The notes under the pieces: model-generated
What the model was told of the DNA's origin: nothing
The model's database searches: none
Seen by the model: only the letters and a program-made list of their open reading frames with translations
Shown: one piece after another, positions 25,936-38,188 of the stretch
Layout of the letters: each line of letters begins with the position of its first letter
How positions within the stretch are numbered: position 1 is the first letter of the stretch
Translations under genes and position numbers: made by a program
Assembly (NCBI GenBank): GCA_034509425.1
Contig: JAVTVJ010000130.1
Span: forward strand, 3,651,501-3,715,500
From: Eopsaltria australis
Taxonomy: Eukaryota > Chordata > Aves > Passeriformes > Petroicidae
Direction: 5' to 3'
Length of the DNA: 64,000 nt

Positions 25936-26821
25936 GCTGTGCTTAGCTTTAATTTTAAAATAAATGAATTTTCCAGAACAGTGACAGTATTGACCTTACA
26001 TATTATCCAAATAGAAATTTTAATGAAACAAGTATAACACTGAGTATAGCCATAATAGATATGCAAATATTGGTCTTTTCTTAAAGGTCTCCCTATCTGG
26101 TCACATGGATTTTTCTTGCCTATGTGGGGGTGAAGGCAGGAAGCATTTATTAGAAACAGAGAAGGGAAGGGTGGCTGCACAGCCATGGAGAATCAGGCCA
26201 TCAATTAGATTTTCATTCTCATTTCATGAGAATTCTCCTTTGAACAATGATCACAGGAGAGCTGTAAAATTTGCTCCCTTCTTAATTTCTTCTTGTTATG
26301 TGACAGCATCCACCTTTGCTTTGCAGGCAAAAATCCTATGCACATTTTATTTTAATTGTGCCCAGCTAAACAAGGTGTAGGGAACAATCCACATGGATGG
26401 TGGCTCATCCAATGTAGAAAAGCCAATAAAAAAAATTAACAAAAGAAACTCATCTTGGTGTCTTCCAAGGTTCCCAGCCCCAGCAGCCCCAAACTGCATT
26501 TTGCTTACTTTAAAGCTCAAAGACACTGGAAAGCGAACAGAAGGAGGGAACTTGGCCTGAATTCATGCATAAGAGTACAAAGGTTGGAAAATAGAAGGTT
26601 TGAAAAGCAATCAGAGTCACCAGCTGAGAGAAGTTTAAAATAACAGCCTAAAATCAGGAGCTTCAAAATAAAAGTCAAATAAAAAAGGTCCGCTGAAAAT
26701 AGCTAAAAAATACATGATCTGAAATCAGATTTTCTGTGATTTCTGACACTAACTGAAATCAAATCAGCTACCTACTACATCTGCCTAATATTTAATTGGA
26801 CCAGACTGACACAAGCCAGGT

Positions 26822-26885
26822 AGTTAAAGGTATTTAGGTACCTAAAGATACTGAGAGGTGCTTGCAGGGATTTGTCTCTCTTCCC
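26822..26885. mobile_element. Possible ancient amniote repeat fragment with a 14-bp palindrome
   Basis: AAAGGTATTTAGGTACCTAA followed by AGATACTGAGAGGTGCTTGC and AGGGATTT parallels the AAAGGTATTTAGGTGCCTAAAGATGC-AGATAGGTGCCT-GTGGGATTTT motif of repeats common in reptiles (memory-based). The 14 bases at 26833-26846 (TTTAGGTACCTAAA) form a perfect palindrome. No other arm of the repeat is recognisable. Confidence 0.35.
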
Positions 26886-29800
26886 AGACATCCAGTCCCC
26901 ACTTACATCATTTCCATGGGCTGTTCTGACACCATGGGGAGCAGCTGCATCACCCAGCACCTCTTAAAAATCAGGACTTCTCAATGAGATTCCCCAAAAG
27001 CTGCCTTCCCCAGCATTCATTTTCCACAAAAAAAAAAGAATGGGTATACCTTCCCTGGTAGAACCTGTGAAGGATAAAACGCTCCTGAAGGCTTGCCTGA
27101 AAACCTGTCCTGAGTTCTCTTGGAAACCATCTTCTCTCAGTCACGCAAGAGGGGCACTTAAAATCTTCCTCTTCAAGAGATGGGTTCTACATTGTGCCAA
27201 AAGATGGGTGTATTAAAAAATCCATTTCTACACATTTATATGTAGCAGGTGCAGGGAGTGAATCAGAGCAGTGACATTATCTGGTGTTCACAAATTACAA
27301 TTTTCATTTGCAAGTGATCCTCAGGGTGCAGATCTGAACATTTTGTAGCTGTGCTGTGGAACAATGCTTGAGTTTACACAGGATTCCACAAGCAGAATGA
27401 CATCCTCATAGACTGAGCTCTTAAACCTTCTTAGAGCTGGTCTGAAACCCAGCAAAAGACAAGTAATTTAGGGTGAGCCCTGTGCCTGTGAACAAGCTGT
27501 GGTTCGGTTCTGGGTGCTCTGTCTCCTCCATCCTTTCCCAGTTTCTAGGACTGGCCTGTGCTGCTCCCTTAGGAGCAGGAAGATCAAAAGAGGGGTGGCC
27601 CTGGCACTGCCACTCAGGGAGCAGAGCTGAAAGTCTCAGTCTGTGTTCTCCTGGGCTTTATCCACTCCCTCTCTGCCCTCCCTGCCTTGTGGCCTATTTG
27701 GCTCAAGGCACAGATTTCCTCAGGGATGCTCCAGCCTAGACACCAACCCATGAATTCCAGCTGCTACCCCAATCCATGCCATTTAAAACCAATCAGTAAT
27801 AACTACAACACTGCATTTCCCCCCAGTCCACCTCTAAATGGGACTTGCGGTCCCTCCATGCACCAAATTCCTCTTGCTGTTTGTTTCCTGATGAACACTC
27901 TGCTCTCTGGTGACCCTTCTGGTGATGTTGCTCCTTCCTCCTCTCTGGACATCTCCCAGAGCTGGGCTGGGCTTGTTTCTTGTATCTCATGGCTGTCTTG
28001 TGCTGTTCCACATCCCCTCTGTGCTGACTCACCAATCTGCCTTCCCCAGCCTACCCCACACACATAAATCTCTCTGCACATCATCCAGAGTAACCCCCCT
28101 GCCAGCTCAAGGGCAACGTGGACAAAACCCAGCACTTTATTTCTTACATCCTCCACCCTCCCCCTTCCTGCTTTTCTCCATTATTTTCTTAATTTCTCCT
28201 CCCTCCCTTTCTCCCAGGCCAGCACTGTCAGCACTACCTTTTATTCTTCTGCCACCTTCTCACAAGCTGAAAAGATTTAGTGTACTCTCTTCTCCATAAT
28301 ATTTGACCCCTTATTTCAGTCCAACCAACCCAGCTGGGGCAATCCTGGCACCCCTGCCTCATGTTATACAGAGAACATCCTCTGTGCTTCAGATTCCAAA
28401 TGATAATGTGCCTTTGTCTATCCAAAACAGGAAACATGTAATAAAAGAAGTTTTGTTTTATTTTTGAAGTGGTGAGTTGGATGGAGATATTTGCTGTCTC
28501 CAGAAACACTTTCCTGAAGTGTCAGAGCCCAGATTCTCTGGAAGCAAATGCAATGCTGGGAGCTGAGTTTTATTGGAAAAATTCATGCCTGCAAAATGAA
28601 GGTGATGATGCACTGAGACTTTTCCAGCTGTACAGCTTGTCAGTGTAATTTCATGTATATTTGAATTTGCATTTAAACAGGATTGTTTGGTCATGGTATT
28701 CTTGAATGGGAGAGGGGAAAGGAAATATTTTGGGTGCACCTGAGTCAAAAGCAGGGCTCCAGAACCACTCCTAGGAATGTCAGCATCAACAAGGACCACA
28801 CAAGGCAGCCCCTCCAACAGCAGATTGCAGCATGAGGCAAGGTATGCAGAATAATATTTATTCCTCAGAGCAGGAAGAGACTGGGTTCCAATAATGCAGG
28901 ATAAAAGGCAGATGCCACAGCTCCTCCTGTTTGGCCAATCAAACCTTTCCTTTCTTGGGCTACTTTTACAAGATCTTGATCAGGAAATATTTCATTCCAA
29001 AGTCAGAGAGAATGTTTTGTGTTGGATTAATTGACTTCCTGGTTTCATTTCAGGGTGAAAAACACAAGATCTACTTTGGTTTGATCTACACCAAATTTGT
29101 TTCCTCCAGATTTTGGTTAGGAAATTGAACAGCAAATCCTCAACCCTTAGGTGAAAGAGCTGATGGTGTTTTGCTCCCACTCCTCACTAACAGCAGTTTC
29201 AGTTGGGCCTTTTCATCTCAGTGGTATAAAAGACTTTTTTCTCAGTTCTGTCTGGATCCCTTCCAAGTGTGCCTCATTTTTCAGTCTTTCTCAGAAAAAT
29301 GAAAAAAGGGTGCCCTGCAGAAAACTACTCTATAACCTCTCATTTGAGTCCCTTCCCAACAGTCAGCTCATTGGATTCTCTGTGCTCTTTGTATTTCCCA
29401 GCAGGAGATGGCTTGGAGTTGCACGTTCCCCTCAAGTGCCCTATGAATTCCTTCTCCTTATTCAGGGCACTGAGCTGAGTCCTGTGCAAACTACCCTGAT
29501 CTGCATCTTAGAAAAGAGCCTGGTTTGTCCTTAATGGCTCCTGAAGAATTTTCCAAAATAAAGCAAGAGGGGAAAAAAAATCTCTTGCATTTGCTCAGAA
29601 AGGAAAACCCATCAAAGTCACAGTTCTGCACATCCCTATAATGATGCAGGAATTCCAGACCTCAGAGATTTCCCAGTGTTTTTAATGGCGTTCAAAAGAT
29701 AATTTCCCCATATCCAGGGGAAATCCTGTGAACATTCCCATTGATGGCACTGAGGCTGAGGGAAATCCATTGCTGTGGAAGGCACAGTGTGTAAAAATCA

Positions 29801-31199
29801 GTTGTTACCACCAGGTTTTAGCCCTTTTTGACTTGAGAAAATCTTCCAACCTCTCCAGAAGCATCAGCTAAGGAAGAAGTTGCTATTCCCACGAAAGAGA
29901 GAGAATTCCTTGTGCCCAGGGCAGGAGCAGAGCTGGCAGCAGGGCAGCAAACCAAGCTGGATGTTCCCCAGCCACAGCTCCACTCATCCCCAGATCCTGC
30001 AAGGGTCGCAAAGCAGAAATGAAGATGTTTTGCACAGACAGGTGCAGGCACTGCTGTGATTAATCAAACCATAATTAGGGACCTGTCAGCAGGCACTAAA
30101 TATATGGTCTAGGGCTTCAACCCTCTTAGAAATCTGGGGATGGAAAACTTGCCAGGCAGGAAATTTATAAAAACAGCAAGTCTTTGGATGATGAATGCAT
30201 ACAAGAAAGGAAACTTTCACCAGACTATGATAATGACAAGTCTCTCTATTGCTTCCCATCTATAATTTTTTTCTTTCAATTTCTCTGAGTTTATTCAAGT
30301 ATTTTAGTATCAATTGATGGCATGGTTTAACAGATAAATCCTACTCTCTCTTCAGTAAAGCAGGCTCATTTTCAGCACCTACAGAGGAGCACTGATTTTA
30401 CTGTTTTACCCTGTGAACCACCTGTGAGTCTGTGGAGCACCAGATACACTCCAAGAACAAAACAGGTCTCCTCCTCCACTGCCCTTACCTGCCATAGCTG
30501 TTTGCACCCAGGTAAAGGTAAAATACCTAAATTTGACAGTGGGCAGAGGGTAAAAGTTCAGTGGCATTTTATAATCTACAGGTGAATTAATGCAAAGTCA
30601 AGGCTTGAGATATTGTACTTATTTCTATGCAAATGTAATATGGGACCTCCCTACACAGAACACTGCATCACCCTGCGGCTGAACTGCTGAGAACCCCACT
30701 GAGGAAACCCACGGGATTTGGGGGAAGGAAGGCAAGAAAATCTTGCTCAGACTTGAGAAGTACCATAAGACAGGACCAGAAGTCCCCCAAATGAAACCAG
30801 GTGATCCGAGGAGTCTTAGCCAGCTAAGGCCATCCTATGCAAGACACAGCAGCTGCAGGGCTGATGTCACTAGTTTACAGCCAACTCTCTCACAGATTTT
30901 AAGTTTTCCCATGGATATTCTCCTCTCTCGGATCAATAAAACACATTTCTGTCTCTGTATGAACCAGCTCCTTTACATTATAAGACAATTCCTGTGGGCT
31001 GCTCTGAGGTACAGACACATCTCAGTCACAGCAGCTCATGGATGAGCTGTCAATAGCACAAAGGTGCAAGATGAGGAAAGTCAGTGCTTAACAAAATGTC
31101 CAGCCATTCAGCTTCTCAGGGGTTTGCAGCAGGTGCTGAATTTACAGCATTTTGTTTTCTAGATATTGGTTAAAATATTTTGAGGAAGACAAAGCATTG

Positions 31200-31345
31200 G
31201 GTGTCTGATTGAGATCAGCATTATTAAATGCGAGGGGAAGTCATCTAATGTCTGTTTAATTGTAGCTGTCTTTGGTGAGTAATATTGATGATTAATCAAT
31301 TGACCAAAGGGGACAGGCTGAGAGGGGGAATTGGGCTGAATCGAT
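31200..31345. promoter_or_regulatory. Candidate conserved non-coding element with TGATTAATCA dyad
   Basis: It includes ATTATTAAATGCGAGGGG, TTTAATTGTAGCTG and the 10-bp palindrome TGATTAATCA (31289-31298), followed by TTGACCAAAGG and AATCGATGTG. Palindromic TGATTAATCA resembles sites for homeodomain or PBX-type dimers. The stretch is repeat-free. Regulatory function is inferred only from style. Confidence 0.35.
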
Positions 31346-32865
31346 GTGCAGGAGAAGATGGGAAGTAAGATGGACTCTGAATCAATGGTGCTGCTCCTTG
31401 CTCAGTTAGGCTGGAGATTGGGATGTGCCCTCTGCACCAGCTCACGAGCAATGTGAAGGGGTTGCTTCACAACAAAGACATTTCACTGCTTTTTATTTAT
31501 ATTGATTTCCCAATGAAATGTGTCTTGGCATTAGGGATTCCCACTGAGCAAGGAAGAAAGATCAGCTTCTTTCCTCAGAGGGTCAAGAAATCCTGAGTGA
31601 TGAATCTTGTCTTCTCAGAAAAAGAGACAGGAGCAGAGGTTTGCTGTACATTGCCTGCTAGAAAGAAAGAACTGAAAGTGTGCCATTGAAAGAGAAGAAA
31701 ATATAAAAGTATCTGGAACTGAAAAGCTGTGACTAGGAGGGGCAAGGTGTAAAAAAAATTGAGCAAAAGACAGATTGATGAGGTCAGTGCTGTCAAGGGG
31801 ATTATTATCTGAGGCAGTGAAATTTGATTTTGTATTTATTCAGGGCTGCTGTACTTAAGACAGGTGCTTCAGACACCAGAACATCACAGACACGAGAGCT
31901 TTCTTCTCAGCCTGCTCCCATCTAAGCAGAGCGGGAAGAAGTGCTGGCCTCTGCTGGAAGGAATTCCTGTGGCTCAGCTGGGTCAGAGTCCTTGAGTCAA
32001 TGTTTGAAATCCTGTAGCTGCTGCCAAGCAGGAGGGAAGGGTGCTGCATTGGGCTGCACTGCAATTCTGGAATATTGGACATTAACTCTAAAGTACTGCA
32101 TGGCTGTGGATTTGTTTCAAGACTTTCCCCCATCCTTACTGATGGAGAAATTGGATTAAATACAGAATTAATGGCAAAACTAAGACTAGCCCAGGCATCC
32201 AAGCTCCTATAAAGTATCCAAAGAGCCAATCTTCACAGCACCAGGCTGGAAAGAGCCTCAGTAATTCTGATAAATCATTCAGATAATGTTACAAATGAAG
32301 ACGTGGTAACATTGAACTCTCCCTTGCTGCTTTCCTGTACTTGCTGTAAGCCTTGGCTGGTTTAAAGGAGAAAATGTTTTACACTGCAGGTGAAACAGGC
32401 CTGTGAGAAACTGTGCTTCCCTGAGGAGCTCATGAGAATAAACAGAATGGGCTTGGGACTTTTCCCAGATTCTCTTGCCAGATGATATTCAACCTCTGGA
32501 TAATCCTGAGTCTCACATGTAACTTAAATCTTGCAGAGTTTGTGTGTTCATGCCCCGTGGAATATTTCCCCACATGATGATGTGGTAATAGATCCCAAAC
32601 CTCTCCCTTTCAGCTGCTCCTGAATGCCATTCCACAGCCACCTATCCTACACACCAGAACAAATGAATATGGATATTTCTCTCCCTTTTTTGTTTCCCAT
32701 CTGCATGAAACATATGCCATGTACAGTGATTCCAAAAGATCAGAACAGGGTCTAGAGTCCACATGCTAAAAGACGTAATAAAATATGCATGACAAAACCT
32801 TGCAGAGGAAATCACATTTCAACCCAGGAAAAGAGCCCTCCTTTTTAATGAGGGTTTAATTAATG
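31346..32865. other. Non-genic stretch
   Basis: No supported gene. A GC-richer patch at 31850-32110 gives frames on both strands (up to 124 codons) with no domain or splice support. AT-rich DNA follows up to the SINE. Confidence 0.65.
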
Positions 32866-33325
32866 TCAGATGGGCTCAGTTGGTAACATTCTTGCCTCTG
32901 GTGTAGAAGGTCATGGTTTTGAGCCCTACATTAGGCCCTGGGCTCATAACCAATGCTGACACTGCAATGTACTTCTGCTACACTGTTAGAGGTTCTGACC
33001 TTCAAATGAGGTGTTTAAACTGAGATTCCTTCTGCTACTCTCTGGTGGTTCTTCCAGCTGGAAGCTAAAGATGTCCTGGCACTTTTTAAGCAGCCCAGGG
33101 AATAGCCCTTGCATCCTAACTCACCCTTGCTGAATAAAGTAGGTTATTATATACAAAGCTGCAACTCTCAGCCATTACTGACAGTTGACAGCCCCCACTA
33201 ATGAGCCTGTTGTGTTTATTTATGTGCTGACTCCACTGAGCACCCAGGGAAAGCTCTCTGCTTTGTCACAAAACAGTGAAGGACTTTTGCTAGGTGCTCA
33301 AAGAGGGGAAATATAGGGAAGACAT
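32866..33325 (+). mobile_element. Ancient tRNA-derived SINE, near full length
   Basis: The head (about 32868-32935) has a pol III A-box-like TGGGCTCAGTTGG at 32871-32883 and a B-box-like GTTTTGAGCCC at 32916-32926, spaced as in tRNA genes. The body resembles the segment shared by tRNA SINEs of the HE1/V-SINE type: AAATGAGGTGTTTAAACTGA at 33004-33023 and AAAGATGTCCTGGCACTTTT at 33067-33086 line up with the usual ATGAGACGTTAAACTGAGG and AAAGATCCCATGGCACTATT. The tail GGACTTTTGCTAGGTGCTCA (33281-33300), followed by a diverged GCTATATAAATGC-like end, fits a LINE-recognised SINE 3' end. The family assignment is from memory, so the exact name is left open. The element is far too diverged to be active. 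Survival of head, body and tail in one copy is unusual for its apparent age. Confidence 0.6.
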
Positions 33326-34979
33326 TAAAATAACATTAAAAGGGCTGATTTCCAAAATGAGAATGCCCTGTGTATTTTCCAAGAAAAATGGTACCACTTA
33401 GAAAAGGTGAATGGATATTTTTGGCAAGGAGAGACAGAGGAGATAAGGGAAAAAAATGTGAGGCTTAAGAAGTAGGTAACAGCTGTTTCAGGATTTCTTG
33501 CAAAGTTACCTTAAAATTAAGACTGACCTTCAGCAGAAATAGGGTTAAAAACCTCAGGGAAATTATTCATGGAACAGCAGTTAGATTGGTGTCAATCTGT
33601 GTGATCCTGCTAATCAGCTGAGTCATCACAAAAGACATCCTCTGAACCCATCTGGAAATTAAGATCTTTATGATCTGTCCATTCTGACCATCACATATGA
33701 TTTAGAACTGAATACCAGGACTGCATTTCCAGCTTTGCCAATCCTCCTCACCCCTGCCCTCCACCCCTCCTCCCACCACAAAAAATGTTCTGATTTCAGC
33801 TCCAGTGTAACTCTCTCACCTAAAGCAAGTCTATTCCTGCAAAGTGTTAAACCAGAAAGAGAGAAAAAGCAATGACAAAGGCCAGAACTTCATCGTGGTG
33901 TTCCCCCTGAGAACATTTGCTACATCTTTTTAAAAATATTCTATATCAAAGCTACTGATTATTGAAACCAAATAGAGGCTTCCTAACATGAAACAGATAA
34001 TCCTACCAGAACACTTTTCTGCAAGACCAAACTTCTCCTATCTATTCCTGCTTGGATTGGGAGGAAAGCACAATGGGTTACAAAATCAGTTCATGTACAC
34101 TGTGCCTCCCACAAAACAACTTGTTAGGAATAATCGAATATAGTGCAACAAGCCAAAGCTTTGATTATCTAGAATCTGGTTTATGTCTGGGTAAATAAAA
34201 TACAATCAATCCACATACAGAAATTTAATTGGATTTATTTCTAAGACATCCTGCCTCCTGCTTTTTGTTCACTCTGCTGGGCTACTGCCACTTGAGCAGA
34301 GAAAAATTGAAATTATGCCATCTACCTTTATGGAATTGCATCTAAGATATTTACAGAGGTTCATGTCATGGAGATGGACTCTTTTTTATTCTTCAGTAAA
34401 TCATTCCTGGTCTTCAGGTAACAATTTTAATGTTACAAAGGCCTGGAAGTAATTTATGACTCTGAAAACCAGAGAAATGTGAAAATAACATATATTTTTA
34501 AAGAAGGTAAGATGTAATCCTACACATCCCAGCTGAGCTCCCAGCCAGCCTCCTGTGGGGATTCAGTCCCAAAGCCTTTGTGTGGCTGTGTTATTCAGGA
34601 CTCTGAGCAGTGATCATATTTTAATGCTGATAGCATCAGTATAATTCCAGGCATAGTTGGTCTTGATGCAGGAAAAACATTGCTCCCAACTATATTTCCT
34701 GTGATTTTATACACAGTGTAGTGTTGAGCCAGCTTCTAAAAAGCCACAAGATTCAAGCACAGAACTTTACTGCATGAACACGGAACTTAAATGTCAAATT
34801 TGAGAAGAAGAATTAATCCTTGACTCTTTAAGCGAAATGGATGGAGTACAAATGGCATTACTGCTGTCAGAGACACTGAAAAGCTGCTCTCTGGAGCCAC
34901 AGTGCCCCTCTGAGCAAGGCATGAACCCAATAACTTGGGGCAGGATGGGCACCTCGGGGGTATGTATCTCACCTCATAT
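33326..34979. other. Non-genic stretch
   Basis: AT-rich DNA without a gene or recognised repeat. The part at 34125-34245 (AATCGAATATAGTGCAACAA, AATTTAATTGGATTTATTTC) has some features of conserved non-coding DNA but is not strong enough to call. Confidence 0.65.
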
Positions 34980-35004
34980 TTTAGGGCAGCAATGCTGCCC
35001 TAAA
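34980..35004. repeat. 25-bp near-perfect palindrome (12-bp arms, 1-base centre)
   Basis: The left arm TTTAGGGCAGCA (34980-34991) and right arm TGCTGCCCTAAA (34993-35004) are exact reverse complements around A at 34992. The GC-rich inner half makes this less likely to be a composition effect than AT-only palindromes. It is 150 bases upstream of a CR1 fragment, but its motif is not part of CR1. Confidence 0.9.
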
Positions 35005-35154
35005 TGAGTTGCCAAGGCTATTTAGTCAGAGTTTTAGATTGAGTGGGGTGAATTGTTCTATGCATATTCCTGTTTCCGTCCACTAACTCCCAAGGAATCC
35101 AAAAAGGTGGAAGACCTTAATGACAAGCCTGAAGACAGCACATCCTTGATCCCA

Positions 35155-35302
35155 AGCTAAAGAGAAGCTTGGCCAGGTTGGATGGGGCTTGGAGCAATGT
35201 GGTTTAGTGGAAAGTGTCCCTGGCCATGGCAGGGGGGTGGAGCTAGATTATCTTTGATTCCCTGCCAACCCAAATCATTCAGAGATTCCATGATAAGGCA
35301 GG
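35155..35302 (+). mobile_element. CR1 retrotransposon 3' end, sense orientation
   Basis: The motifs GGCCAGGTTGGATGGGGCTT, GTGGAAAGTGTCCCTGGCCA and GGCAGGGGGGTGGAGCTAGA are followed by CCAACCCAAATCATTCAGAG and end in degenerate ATTCYATGA-like octamers (to about 35300). This is the sense 3' terminus of an avian CR1 with its short terminal repeats still visible. Only the last 150 bases remain, so it is a dead-on-arrival copy. It lies about 150 bases after the tight palindrome at 34980-35004. Confidence 0.9.
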
Positions 35303-37988
35303 AAATTTTCAGTAGAAAATGTTGCCCTTTCCTTGTGCTCTTTCCTGCATAATGAACTCTATGCAGAAATGAAAATGCAATACAGAAAACTCCAGGATTT
35401 GGACACCTGCCCCATTCAGCAGTGCCTCTCGGGCTGATGGAATCACTGGGGGCTCACAGATCTACTTTCATCCTTACAATGAAGTCTCTTTTAAGCAATA
35501 TTACATCCTGCTAAACTCCAGCCAGGGTTTCCTGGCTTTTTTTTCCTTTAGACATGGTAACTACAGCAACAGGAACCCAAACAGCTCTGTTCCCTGCATG
35601 ACGTGGCTTTGTTGGGTGTTTGTGACAGCTGGAATTCAGCTGTGATCAAATGTCCAGGTGCAGCTCTGCTGAGGAGGTCTCACACACACCCAGCAGGACC
35701 CAATCAAGCTGCAAGGTAACCTGAGGAGATCAGAGCAGTGGGAGCTGCAGGCAGCACAGGCAGATTCCAGAGCAATGCCAGCCCTACACAGCACAGGGAG
35801 GAAATCAATTGCTGTGGCACTAAATGAAGATTAGAAAAAGGAGACTGGTCCTCCATCAAAGTGTATAACATTAATCCTTTTTAGTGTGTTCTTTTATTGA
35901 AATGTGCTCTGATTTTCAATGAGTGGCTGCTGTGCTTGGAACGAGGGCCATGGGGAAGTGCAGAGGGGTGTTTCTTTGGTGAAAATAAAGAAATGGTTCA
36001 AGACTCTCTGCCTTGGTGGCTTTCTCTGAAGGCCACTGTCCTCACCCTGCTGTCATGGCTCACTGGCACTGCCTCCAGCAGTGAGCAGGGCAGTGCCTTG
36101 TGTTCATCTCTTGGGAACAGATATTTATACAAGTATTGATTGAGCAAGCTGAAGGGCAGGCAGACTGATAGCAGCAAGCTGCTTTTATAGTGTGCCTCAC
36201 AAGCATGACAGTGAAATCTTCTTTATCCTTGATCATCACCTCTGTCAGTGCATTTTAAAGCAAAGTTACAACATCTAGCATTTGATCACCAAAGTGTGTT
36301 TACCATCCAAACACTAAAATAAAAACACATTCTAAAGCATTTAGAATAAACAAGTGAATAATTAATTACTCAATAATTCCCTGGTATCCTCTGACAGACC
36401 TACAGTGCCTTTTGCTTGGAAATTCCCCTTAAAAGGAAGCTCTGCAGCTGAGCTGTTCTTCCCAGTCTGCGGGACTGTGGCTGAAGGACGAAGAGATTCC
36501 TCTCTGGAAGATGCAGCCACCTCTAGATAGAATATGGGGCAAACACATCTTTCTTTGGAACTGAATGGCCACACACTTAAACACCCAGGCCTGGAGTCTA
36601 GTGACTCCAGAAGACAACCATACAAAATTCCAAAAGATTGAGTCAAATATCATATTTTTTAGTTCTTTTTTTTAGAAATCTGAATTCTGAAGGATAGGTA
36701 AAAAAGGGCTGTAGAACAGGACAGCTGATTGACTACAGAACATCCTTGAATACTTCCAGTCCTCCCCAAAGTACAAGTAAAGATTTGCCTGTGTCTGCCA
36801 CTGCTATTGCATAAAAAACTGTCCAAATCTCAGTGCACCAAATCCCACACTTCAGCTCAATGCCTCCACGTAGATTCCACAACACAGGGGCATGAACCCA
36901 CTCATTAAGCACAAGCACTACCCAACCTGAATCTAATGCAGCAAATAATAGCAAATTGGTCATAATTGACACATCAAACTCCTGTTATGGTGTGATTAAT
37001 TTATTCTACATTCATATTTGTAGCTAATAAAAAAAAAACTTTCACTGATATATAATCTCTCTGAAGTTCACTCCAGTGAGAAGAACAGGTGTAGCCCATG
37101 TCCCCATTATCTAAATTGTCCTGGAGATGAGTTTTAATTTGCCATAAATACTTTATGCTGCATCCTTTACTACTGTATTATTAATTTTCCAGCAAAATGT
37201 GAGGCAAGAAATTGCACATGGGAAAAGACAGTAGACAGGTATTAGCTGGGATTTTTTAACTTTTCCAATCAGCCTTCAGGGTTTTCTGGAAAGCAGGAAA
37301 GACTGCTGCTACTGAGAGAAAGTGGCAACATCTCCAAGAAGTATGCAGGAAAGTTGGGAAGTACTTTAAAGTTTTTTAGTTTTGCTAATTCAGATAACAA
37401 CAGAAATCCAAGATGTGGATTATGTAAGAGAATGAATCCCCTCGGCCCTGGGAAACATTTTGTTTAGATTTCAAATATTCTTGCTTCAATAAAAACTCCA
37501 AAAGGAGTCATCATTTCACACTGAAAAAAACCCTAAAACTATTCATATTCAAAAGTACATAACAATTTTGTGTTTCTCCTCAAAACTTTATCCTAAACCC
37601 AACTATGCTCTAATGAACTGCCAACTCAAAAACTTTCCATCATACTAAATTGTTGTCATATTGTGAAGATACAGATTCTTTTAGTGTGATTTGTTGATGC
37701 AAATCATTCCTTTAAGTACCCCTGAACTCAACAATTTGAATCTCTTGCTCTATTCTTCCTCAAATCATTTAACTCTAATAGTCTAAAGAATTTTAGGCAG
37801 GTCACAGTGGAACAGAACTTCCTGGTGAACACACCCCCAGGCAGGAAAGTGATCCACTTTTCCAGGAGAAAGTTCTTGATTTAATGTTAATTATTTCCTG
37901 ACAAAAGCTTATTAGACATAACTCAAAAATTACTGAAGTTGTTTAGATTGGTTTTTATCTGATTATCAGGATCTAAATGGACTTCCTG

Positions 37989-38011
37989 AAAATAAAATAA
38001 AATAAAATAAA
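37989..38011. repeat. (AAAAT)n microsatellite
   Basis: AAAATAAAATAAAATAAAAT gives just over four units of a pentanucleotide repeat. It is not attached to a recognisable retroposon body. Confidence 0.9.
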
Positions 38012-38169
38012 TCCCCAATGTTTTCTGGCAAACAAGGAACCTTCAGTGATGGGGCTCAGAGGATGTATTAAAGTTCAGACCTTACAAAGCACTCTCAAAT
38101 CTCCTGCTCTTTTCTCTCTCCTACTCAGATCCCTCTCCTTTCCCCATTCTGGAAAAACTGCTTATAGAG

Positions 38170-38188
38170 CCTCCCCTCCCCTCCCCTC
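38170..38188. repeat. (CTCCC)n pyrimidine repeat
   Basis: CCTCCCCTCCCCTCCCCTC is a pure pyrimidine strand of pentamer units. Its complement carries four GGGG runs separated by single A bases and so also fits a G-quadruplex pattern on the minus strand. Confidence 0.9.

Larger units (their letters stand above)
23121..31199. other. Non-genic stretch with old repeat fragments
   Basis: No supported gene. Apart from the repeat fragments at 25853 and 26822 it holds pyrimidine-rich DNA (27650-28260) that generates overlapping Pro/Ser/Leu-rich frames up to 129 codons; these are composition artefacts. A weakly repeat-like patch at 24420-24600 could not be assigned. Confidence 0.65.

Noticed and set aside
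27650..28300. Pro/Ser/Leu-rich overlapping frames
   Set aside because: They are explained by the pyrimidine-rich composition of this stretch.
32868..32935. tRNA gene
   Set aside because: A and B boxes are recognisable but the cloverleaf is not intact and the sequence continues into a SINE body.
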